Shown piece by piece: positions 1 through 5,638 of a stretch of DNA of 5,638 nucleotides. The translations under genes and the position numbers were made by a program. Source of the DNA: Thermoleophilia bacterium (GTDB lineage Bacteria; Actinomycetota; Thermoleophilia; Gaiellales; SKUG01); contig JAOPYS010000209.1 in NCBI GenBank assembly GCA_025964465.1, positions 1-5,638 of the forward strand, given 5' to 3'. The notes beneath the pieces are model-generated. The model saw only the letters and a program-made list of their open reading frames with translations, was not told the origin of the DNA and searched no databases. How positions within the stretch are numbered: the first letter of the stretch is position 1; each line of letters opens with the position of its first letter.

Positions 1-321
1 CCGTTCTACGTGCTCGACGAGGTCGAGGCCGCGCTCGACGACGCCAACATCGTGCGCTTCCTCACACTGCTCAACGCCCACCGCGGCTCCGCGCAGTTCC
101 TGGTCATCACCCACCAGGTGCGCACGATGGAGGCGGCGGACGTGCTCTACGGCGTGACGATGGCGGAGAACTCCGGCGTCTCCACGGTCGTGGCGCGTCG
201 CCCCACGGGCAAGCGCAGCGCGATCTTCGGCCAGTACCAGCAGAAGGCGAAGGACGCGGCCGCCGCTGCGGACGCCGCCGACGGCGCGGACGTGGCTGGC
301 GAGGAGCTGCAGCCCGTCTGA
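1..321 (+). CDS. smc: SMC chromosome-partition ATPase, C-terminal fragment (5' end outside window)
   Basis: This is the last 106 residues of the structural maintenance of chromosomes protein, the ATPase of the condensin-like SMC-ScpAB complex that compacts and segregates the chromosome. The fragment opens at PFYVLDEVEAALDDAN, the Walker B motif (VLDE, with the catalytic Glu) followed by the D-loop. VITHQ (about residues 36-40) is the H-loop/switch histidine region. The stretch MEAADVLYGVTM (about 43-54) is highly characteristic of bacterial SMC C-terminal heads. After the conserved VVARR the protein has a tail of about 40 residues rich in Ala, Asp and Gly, probably disordered. The reading frame is open at base 1, so the N-terminal head, coiled coils and hinge lie upstream. 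It stops with TGA, 7 bp before the convergent stop codon of the next gene. Identification is from motifs seen directly; alternatives such as RecN or Rad50 fit the LYGVTM signature poorly. Confidence 0.97.
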   Translation, partial: PFYVLDEVEAALDDANIVRFLTLLNAHRGSAQFLVITHQVRTMEAADVLYGVTMAENSGVSTVVARRPTGKRSAIFGQYQQKAKDAAAAADAADGADVAGEELQPV

Positions 322-349
322 CCCGAGGTCAGGCGGCGGGCTCCTCGGG
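322..349. terminator. Possible bidirectional terminator hairpin between convergent genes
   Basis: A perfect 7-bp inverted repeat is visible: CCCGAGG at 322-328 and CCTCGGG at 343-349, separated by a 14-base loop. It starts just after the smc stop and overlaps the last codons of the convergent minus-strand gene. There is no T-tract on either side, so intrinsic termination is uncertain. The position between two converging genes is the main argument for it. Confidence 0.35.
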
Positions 350-934
350 GCGCGGCACCGGGTGCTCGCTGGCCACCGGCGTGGGTGCGGCTCCGGCCAT
401 GGAGCCGGGCTGGTACACGCCGTGCGGCGCGGGTCCGTGGAAGTACTCGCCGTGCTCGCGTCGGCGGCGGGCGTCGTCGCCGAGCTGGTCGAACGTCCCC
501 GCGATGCGGGCGTAGCCGTGCATCTCGCTCAGGAACTGGTCGAACAGCCCCATCGCGTCCTTCACCGACGACTGGACGCGACCGGGGTTGGCGAGCATGC
601 CGGCGGTGAGCCGTGCCGCGAGCTCCCAGGTGAACCGTTCGTCGAAGCGCTGCCCGGGGGCCGGCTGCGGGGCCGCCTCCGAGACGGGGGTGGGGGCGGG
701 TGTCGGCGCCGGAGCGAGGACGGGTGCCGGTACGGGTGCGGCGACCGATGGGGCGGGCTCGACGGCCTCGGCCGCGGTGTACGACGCGCCGCCGCCGAGT
801 GGGCGTGGGGCGTCGATGGGCGCGGCAGCAGCAACGGGCTGTTCGCCGGGGCGGGGGATGGGCAGCTCGGGCAACACGAGGTCCCGGTCGATCCCGTAGT
901 TGCCATCGCCCTGGTATCGGTCGCGTGGATCCAT
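329..934 (-). CDS. Hypothetical Pro/Ala-rich protein with conserved-looking helical segment
   Basis: This 201-residue protein is not one I recognise. From the ATG (start MDPRDRYQGDG), residues 1-50 are polar with a Pro-rich stretch. Residues 57-94 are an almost pure Pro/Ala/Val linker (repeated PAP/TPAP units), expected to be extended and disordered. Residues 95-160 look helical and folded: FTWELAARLTAGMLANPGRV is followed by an amphipathic stretch with FDQFLSEM and a basic RRRRE patch near 156-160. Residues 161-201 are again Pro/Gly/His-rich and ragged. There is no signal peptide and no transmembrane segment. It is convergent with smc (7 bp between stops) and divergent from ftsY, sharing the 106-bp spacer. 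I trust this frame because its third positions are consistently G/C and it ends neatly at the smc stop. The start is supported by a TAGGCC element just upstream but lacks a Shine-Dalgarno. A GTG directly before the ATG is an alternative start. Function is unknown. Confidence 0.75.
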   Translation of the reverse strand: MDPRDRYQGDGNYGIDRDLVLPELPIPRPGEQPVAAAAPIDAPRPLGGGASYTAAEAVEPAPSVAAPVPAPVLAPAPTPAPTPVSEAAPQPAPGQRFDERFTWELAARLTAGMLANPGRVQSSVKDAMGLFDQFLSEMHGYARIAGTFDQLGDDARRRREHGEYFHGPAPHGVYQPGSMAGAAPTPVASEHPVPRPEEPAA

Positions 935-939
935 CACGG

Positions 940-945
940 GGCCTA
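940..945 (-). promoter_or_regulatory. Possible -10 element for the minus-strand hypothetical gene
   Basis: Read on the minus strand, TAGGCC lies 5 bases before the ATG at 934-932. It resembles the TAGGNT boxes before ftsY and ffh but lacks the final T, and no -35 is evident. If used, the transcript would begin at or next to the start codon (leaderless). Confidence 0.3.
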
Positions 946-1027
946 TCGGCGCGACCGCGCCGAACCCGAGCCGTACGAGCACGCGCATCATCGTGCAAGC
1001 GGACGACCCGCCCGCGACGGTGCCCGG

Positions 1028-1033
1028 TAGGGT
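1028..1033 (+). promoter_or_regulatory. Putative -10 box of ftsY (leaderless transcript)
   Basis: TAGGGT fits the actinobacterial TANNNT -10 consensus and ends 7 bases before the ftsY ATG at 1041. That would place the transcription start on the first base of the start codon. No clear -35 hexamer is seen 16-18 bp upstream. The same bases (AGGGTGG, 1029-1035) could instead act as an imperfect Shine-Dalgarno, so the two readings compete. Confidence 0.55.
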
Positions 1034-1040
1034 GGCGTGC

Positions 1041-2060
1041 ATGCGCAGCTGGGATGACCTCTTCACCGGTCTGGGGCACGGCGACGACGCCGCCTCGGGT
1101 ACGACCGCGACCGCCGCCAGGCCCGACGGCGCGGAGGGCGGGCGCTGGTTCTCGCGCTTCCGCGACAGCCTCGCGCGCAGCCGCCGCGCCATGACCGCGC
1201 AGATCGCGGTCGGCGCCTTCGATCCCGCCGACCACGCCACGTGGGAGCGCATCGAGGAGGGGCTGATCGCCGCCGACGTGGGCGTGACGAGCACCGTCGC
1301 CATCGTCGAGCGCCTCGAGGCGGAAGCCGCCGCAGGTTCGCTGTCGACGTCCGCGGACCTCGCCTCGGCGCTGCGGCGCATCGCCGCCGAGCTGATGGCG
1401 ACGGAGCGGTCCGACCGCATCGACCTCTCCAACGAGCTCACCGTCGTGATGATGGTCGGGGTCAACGGCACCGGCAAGACCACCACGATCGGCAAGGTCG
1501 CCTCGCGGCTGTCGGCGCACGGGCACAAGGTCGTCGTCGCCGCCGGTGACACGTTCCGCGCCGCCGCCGCCGAGCAGCTCGAGGTGTGGGCCGAGCGCTC
1601 CGGGTCGCTGTTCGTCCGCACGAAGGACAACGGCGACCCCGCCGCCGTCGCGTGGGATGCGATCGAGCGCGCGAAGGCGGAGGGCGCGGACGTCGTGCTG
1701 CTCGACACCGCCGGCCGCCTCCACACCAAGACCAACCTCATGGCCGAGCTCGAGAAGGTGCGTCGCGTGCTCGACCAGCGCCTGCCCGGCGCGCCGCACG
1801 AGACGCTCATCTCGATCGACGCGACCACCGGCCAGAACGGCATGCGCCAGGCCAAGGAGTTCGCTGCTGCGGTCGACGTCGACGGCGTCGTGCTCACCAA
1901 GCTCGACGGCACCGCCAAGGGCGGCATCGCCGTGGCGATCGCCCACGAGCTCGGCATCCCGATCAAGCTCGTGGGCATCGGCGAGGGCGTGGACGACCTC
2001 CAGCCCTTCGACGCGGACGACTTCCTCGCCGCCCTCTTCCCCGACGACCTGCTGGCGTGA
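1041..2060 (+). CDS. ftsY: Signal recognition particle receptor FtsY (GTPase)
   Basis: FtsY is the membrane-associated SRP receptor. It pairs with Ffh in a GTP-dependent twin complex that hands ribosome-nascent chains to the SecYEG translocon. The 339-residue product has all the SRP-GTPase motifs: P-loop GVNGTGKTTT (residues 140-149), DTFRAAAAEQL (170-180), DTAGR (222-226) and TKLDG (286-290). The FtsY-type ending GIGEGVDDLQPFDADDF is followed by a short tail. The four-helix N domain spans roughly 45-120. Ahead of it, residues near 33-48 (WFSRFRDSLARSRRAM) form a basic amphipathic helix of the membrane-targeting type. The long acidic A domain of E. coli FtsY is absent, as is common in actinobacteria. 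I chose the ATG at 1041 because a TAGGGT box sits 7 bases upstream and the in-frame extension to base 900 overlaps the divergent gene and lacks FtsY character. It is divergent from the gene at 329-934 and followed after 92 bp by the metallopeptidase gene. Confidence 0.97.
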   Translation: MRSWDDLFTGLGHGDDAASGTTATAARPDGAEGGRWFSRFRDSLARSRRAMTAQIAVGAFDPADHATWERIEEGLIAADVGVTSTVAIVERLEAEAAAGSLSTSADLASALRRIAAELMATERSDRIDLSNELTVVMMVGVNGTGKTTTIGKVASRLSAHGHKVVVAAGDTFRAAAAEQLEVWAERSGSLFVRTKDNGDPAAVAWDAIERAKAEGADVVLLDTAGRLHTKTNLMAELEKVRRVLDQRLPGAPHETLISIDATTGQNGMRQAKEFAAAVDVDGVVLTKLDGTAKGGIAVAIAHELGIPIKLVGIGEGVDDLQPFDADDFLAALFPDDLLA

Positions 2061-2071
2061 CCGGACCCCGC

Positions 2072-2100
2072 TAGGCAGGCCTCGAACCCCGTCGTACCGT
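2072..2100 (+). promoter_or_regulatory. Possible promoter of the metallopeptidase gene
   Basis: TAGGCA (2072-2077, four of six matches to TTGACA) and TACCGT (2095-2100, fits TANNNT) are separated by exactly 17 bp. Transcription would start near 2107 and leave a leader of about 46 bases before the GTG at 2153. The match is partial, and read-through from ftsY is an alternative. Confidence 0.4.
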
Positions 2101-2139
2101 GGAGGGACGCGCACGACATGGACCGGCAGTGCGGTGGAC

Positions 2140-2145
2140 GAGGGA
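2140..2145 (+). promoter_or_regulatory. Shine-Dalgarno site deciding the GTG start at 2153
   Basis: GAGGGA lies 7 bases before the GTG at 2153, near-ideal spacing and complementarity to the 16S 3' end. This favours 2153 over the in-frame upstream GTG codons at 2099 and 2129. Confidence 0.6.
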
Positions 2146-2152
2146 TTCGCCA

Positions 2153-4450
2153 GTGGGTATCGCCAAGACAGGCGGTGCGGGGCCGACCGCACCGACCAGG
2201 ACCGCCACCGTTGCCACGCCGTCGAAGGCCGCTTCGAGCGTGCCTGCGTCGACCGCGACCAAGCCGACCGCGCCCGCGCCTGCGCCTCCGAAGACGACCA
2301 CCGCGAAGACGACGGCTGGCGGCGCCACCCGAGACGCATCGACCTCGGTGACCGACGCCCGCCGCGCGGTGGAGGCGACCTCGACCCGTGCCGCCAAGGT
2401 CGTCGCCGACAAGCAGCCAGCGACCAACGCGAAGGACGGCGCTCGACTGCCGGGCACGTCGACCGCCACGAAGGCAGCCGCCGCCGTGGGTGCTGCCGCG
2501 TCGGCCGCGGCAGCCGGTGCCGCGGGAGTGGTGCCGGACGGGAAGCCCGTGGCGCCCCGCGGCAAGGCCGCACCCGCCACTCCCTCTGCGAAGCCCACCG
2601 ATGCCTCGACCCTCGACGCCGCCGTGCCGGCCGCCCAGCGCGACGCCGCGATCGCCGCCGACAAGGCTGCCCGTGCCGCGGCCCGCCGGGAGGCGAACGA
2701 CGAAGCCAAGCGCTTCGGCGAGAACGGCCCGCAGGTCGAGCACGGCCAGCTGGCCGCGTACTACGCGGAGCACCCGCAGTACGTCGACCCGGCGACCGGC
2801 CGCGTCTACGCCGTGACGTACGACGAGAAGACCGGCGAGCTCACGGGCACCCGCACGGCCGACCAGCCGCTCTCGCCCGAACCTGCGGGGAAGGGCCTCG
2901 GTGACGTGATCGGCGGCCTCGGCCTCGGCCTCGGCCACGGCCTCAAGCCCGCGCCGGCGGCCGGCGAGCAGACCACGACGATCGTCGTGCAGCCCAACGG
3001 CTCGGTCGTCGCCGAGCAGGCCGGCCCCGACCGCAGCCGCGAGGACGAGCAGCCGCCGCTGTCCGGCACGAGCCAGGCGAAGTTCTCCTACGGCACGGAC
3101 GGCGTGCTGATCACCGGCTCGAGCGGCTCCTCGCTGAGCGGTCCCAACCCGGGCGGCGGCGAGCGCACCGCGACCAGCCGCACCGAGTACGGCGCCGGAG
3201 GCGTCAAGACCGCCACCTCGACCCGCGACGTGACCACACGCGCCGACGGCTCGAGCTACCACGACGGCACCGACACCGACTACCGCGCCGACGGCACTCC
3301 GGCAACCTCGCTGCGCCTCACCGGCGCGACCGAGAACGGCGTCACCTCGCTCGAGTCGCACACGGTGGAACTCGGCCGCGACGGGCAGCCCTCCTCGGAG
3401 ATCATCTCGCGCACGCTGACGTCCGACGGCCCCCTCGGCATCGACGTCACCCAGCGTCAGGAGGACCGCCTCACCTACGACGACCACGGCCAGGTCGTCG
3501 AGCTGCACTCCGACTACCCCGACGACCAGCGCGGCGCCCTCAACGACCGCCTCGCCCAGCTCGCGCCCGACAGCGACACGCGCCCCTCCTTCGCCTTCGG
3601 GCAGGTCGAGGGCAAGCCCGAGCAGGTCAAGGACGATGCCGGCGTGCTGCAGTTCAACGAGGACGGCACGCCGAAGATGAAGTCCGGCGTCATCTCCGGC
3701 CCCGGCGCCGCCATCGACTACCACGGTGTGCACATCACGCTCGAGGGCGCCGACCCGGGCCTCGACTACCCGCTCCACACCGGCTCCGTGCCGCGCGCCA
3801 CCGACGGTGGCATGAACGCCTCCGACTCCGAGCGCCTCGACCTCGTCCGTTCCCAGGTCGACGGCCTGCCGCCGCAGATCCGCGAGGACGTGAAGGAGAT
3901 GCGCTTCCTCTTCCAGCCGACCCTCGACACGGGCGGCACGGTCGCCTGGGCCTCCGGCGGCGAGCTCACCTTCCCGCACGGCCTGGCCCCCGACTCGGTC
4001 GTGTTCCACGAATCGGCGCACGCCGCCGACTCCGAGGCCGGCTCCGGCGCGCAGGGGCGCCCCGCCTACGAGGCCGCCATCACGAGCGACGAAGCCAGCC
4101 GCAACGCGATCCTCGACTCGATCCCGGCCGACGCCACCGTGACCGGCGCGCGCGGCGACCTCATGCATCGCGGCCCGGGCGTCACCGACTACGGCACCGA
4201 CACCATCACGAAGGACGACAACATCGGCGAGGACTGGGCCGAGTCCACGATGCTCTACCTCGAGTCCAAGCGCGACGGCAAGATCATGACCGTCACCAAC
4301 GCCGACGGAACGACGCGCGACATCACCTTCGAGCAGCTGTACCCGGCGCGCGCCGCGCTGCTCGACAGCTACTACGCCGGCCTCGACGGCTGGACGCCGG
4401 GCGAGCCGCAGTTCGCGGGCGAGGCCGTCGACCGCAACCCGCGCAAGTAG
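2153..4450 (+). CDS. Putative ATLF-like zinc metallopeptidase with disordered N-terminus and DG-repeat midsection (possible secreted effector/toxin)
   Basis: The 765-residue product ends in a zincin domain (about residues 555-745). HESAH at 619-623 supplies two zinc-binding His and the catalytic Glu. A downstream DYG (679-681) and EDWAE (693-697) align in order with the SYG and EFFAE segments of anthrax lethal factor, making E693 the likely third zinc ligand. An edge-strand-like AWASGGELTF precedes the motif and FEQLYPARAALLD follows it, as in ATLF-like gluzincins. Residues 1-185 are Ala/Thr/Pro/Lys-rich low complexity with an Ala/Gly run at 108-127, too weakly hydrophobic to call a membrane helix; no Sec or Tat signal is seen. 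Residues 255-264 are Gly-Leu repeats. Residues 305-460 carry repeated Asp-Gly turns (Y-x-x-D-G type) resembling degenerate YD/RHS beta repeats. The gene lies between ftsY and ffh, unrelated in function. Peptidase activity is a confident inference; an effector or toxin role is speculative. No immunity gene is apparent. The GTG start rests on the Shine-Dalgarno at 2140-2145; a start at 2099 would add 18 residues. Confidence 0.9.
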   Translation: MGIAKTGGAGPTAPTRTATVATPSKAASSVPASTATKPTAPAPAPPKTTTAKTTAGGATRDASTSVTDARRAVEATSTRAAKVVADKQPATNAKDGARLPGTSTATKAAAAVGAAASAAAAGAAGVVPDGKPVAPRGKAAPATPSAKPTDASTLDAAVPAAQRDAAIAADKAARAAARREANDEAKRFGENGPQVEHGQLAAYYAEHPQYVDPATGRVYAVTYDEKTGELTGTRTADQPLSPEPAGKGLGDVIGGLGLGLGHGLKPAPAAGEQTTTIVVQPNGSVVAEQAGPDRSREDEQPPLSGTSQAKFSYGTDGVLITGSSGSSLSGPNPGGGERTATSRTEYGAGGVKTATSTRDVTTRADGSSYHDGTDTDYRADGTPATSLRLTGATENGVTSLESHTVELGRDGQPSSEIISRTLTSDGPLGIDVTQRQEDRLTYDDHGQVVELHSDYPDDQRGALNDRLAQLAPDSDTRPSFAFGQVEGKPEQVKDDAGVLQFNEDGTPKMKSGVISGPGAAIDYHGVHITLEGADPGLDYPLHTGSVPRATDGGMNASDSERLDLVRSQVDGLPPQIREDVKEMRFLFQPTLDTGGTVAWASGGELTFPHGLAPDSVVFHESAHAADSEAGSGAQGRPAYEAAITSDEASRNAILDSIPADATVTGARGDLMHRGPGVTDYGTDTITKDDNIGEDWAESTMLYLESKRDGKIMTVTNADGTTRDITFEQLYPARAALLDSYYAGLDGWTPGEPQFAGEAVDRNPRK
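2915..2944 (+). repeat. Tandem GGCCTC hexamer repeat, five units
   Basis: Three perfect GGCCTC units are followed by GGCCAC and another GGCCTC. They lie in frame inside the metallopeptidase gene and encode alternating Gly-Leu (one Leu replaced by His), residues 255-264. A further isolated copy lies at 2894-2899. Unit gain or loss would keep the frame, so length variation between strains is plausible. Confidence 0.8.
3086..3500 (+). repeat. Degenerate protein repeat region with Asp-Gly turns
   Basis: Within the metallopeptidase protein, short beta-hairpin-like units recur: YGTDG (313-317), YGAGG (346-350), RADG (about 360), YRADG (377-381), GRDGQ (408-412) and YDDHGQ (442-447). They are spaced roughly 15-35 residues apart and separated by Ser/Thr-rich strands. 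The last unit, YDDHGQVVEL, is the closest to an RHS/YD repeat. The repeat is visible at protein level only; the DNA is not a tandem duplication. Confidence 0.55.
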
Positions 4451-4456
4451 CAGGCC

Positions 4457-4470
4457 GGGGCGCCCGCCCC
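4457..4470 (+). terminator. Short GC hairpin after the metallopeptidase gene
   Basis: GGGGC (4457-4461) and GCCCC (4466-4470) can pair around a 4-base loop, starting 6 bases after the stop codon. There is no T-tract, and it lies in the position expected for the ffh promoter. It may be a weak terminator or simply GC-rich spacer. Confidence 0.25.
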
Positions 4471-4478
4471 TCCCGCGG

Positions 4479-4484
4479 TAGGCT
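4479..4484 (+). promoter_or_regulatory. Putative -10 box of ffh (leaderless transcript)
   Basis: TAGGCT fits TANNNT and ends 6 bases before the ffh ATG, placing the transcription start on the A of the start codon. No Shine-Dalgarno is present in the 40-bp spacer, which supports leaderless expression. No clear -35 is visible. Confidence 0.6.
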
Positions 4485-4490
4485 GTCGCC

Positions 4491-5638
<1,148 letters not shown>

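Noticed and set aside
900..1040. 47-residue N-terminal extension of FtsY
   Set aside because: It would overlap the start of the divergent gene, has no FtsY-like sequence and would bypass the TAGGGT box placed just before the ATG at 1041.
2118..2351. Small open frame with ATG preceded by GGAGGG
   Set aside because: The purine-rich site is 11 bases away, and the 77-residue translation is almost entirely Arg/Pro in a different frame from the metallopeptidase. It is best explained as a shadow.
2471..2530. Ala/Gly-rich stretch (residues 108-127) as a transmembrane helix or signal peptide
   Set aside because: It is mostly Ala and Gly with few large hydrophobic residues and lies more than 100 residues from the N-terminus, so it does not fit a signal peptide and is too weakly hydrophobic for a confident membrane helix.
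147..2573. 808-codon open frame on the minus strand
   Set aside because: It runs opposite ftsY and across the orphan gene in another frame. The translation is Arg/Pro/Gly-rich without any recognisable domain, typical of a GC shadow.

Overview
This is a very GC-rich bacterial window with strong G/C preference at third codon positions. It contains the 3' end of smc, a complete ftsY and most of ffh, all on the + strand. The smc-ftsY-ffh neighbourhood, the high GC, and TAGGNT-type -10 boxes placed 6-7 bases before start codons (leaderless transcription) point to Actinomycetota. Acidimicrobiia- or Thermoleophilia-like lineages would fit, but the class cannot be settled from this sequence.

Layout: (1) 1-321 +, C-terminal ATPase half-domain of the chromosome-partition protein SMC. 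(2) 329-934 -, an unrecognised 201-residue Pro/Ala-rich protein, convergent with smc across a 7-bp gap. (3) 1041-2060 +, ftsY, the SRP receptor GTPase, divergent from the unknown gene. (4) 2153-4450 +, a 765-residue protein with a disordered Ala/Thr/Pro/Lys-rich N-terminus, a Gly-Leu repeat, a middle section of Asp-Gly-turn beta repeats, and a C-terminal zinc metallopeptidase domain. The peptidase carries HESAH and a downstream EDWAE, resembling the anthrax-lethal-factor-like (ATLF-like) gluzincins. (5) 4491 to beyond the window end, +, ffh, the SRP GTPase, cut inside its M domain. Every intergenic gap is short (7, 106, 92 and 40 bp), and no RNA gene, IS element or CRISPR array is visible.

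FtsY and Ffh form the two-GTPase core of co-translational membrane targeting, and SMC is a standard chromosomal neighbour. The two genes inserted into this housekeeping block are the accessory content. The metallopeptidase is the most interesting item: its architecture (disordered leader, DG/YD-like repeats, C-terminal ATLF-like zincin) resembles polymorphic-toxin or secreted-effector proteins, yet it has no Sec signal peptide, no recognised delivery domain and no obvious adjacent immunity gene. It also appears to use a Shine-Dalgarno-led GTG start, whereas its neighbours look leaderless.
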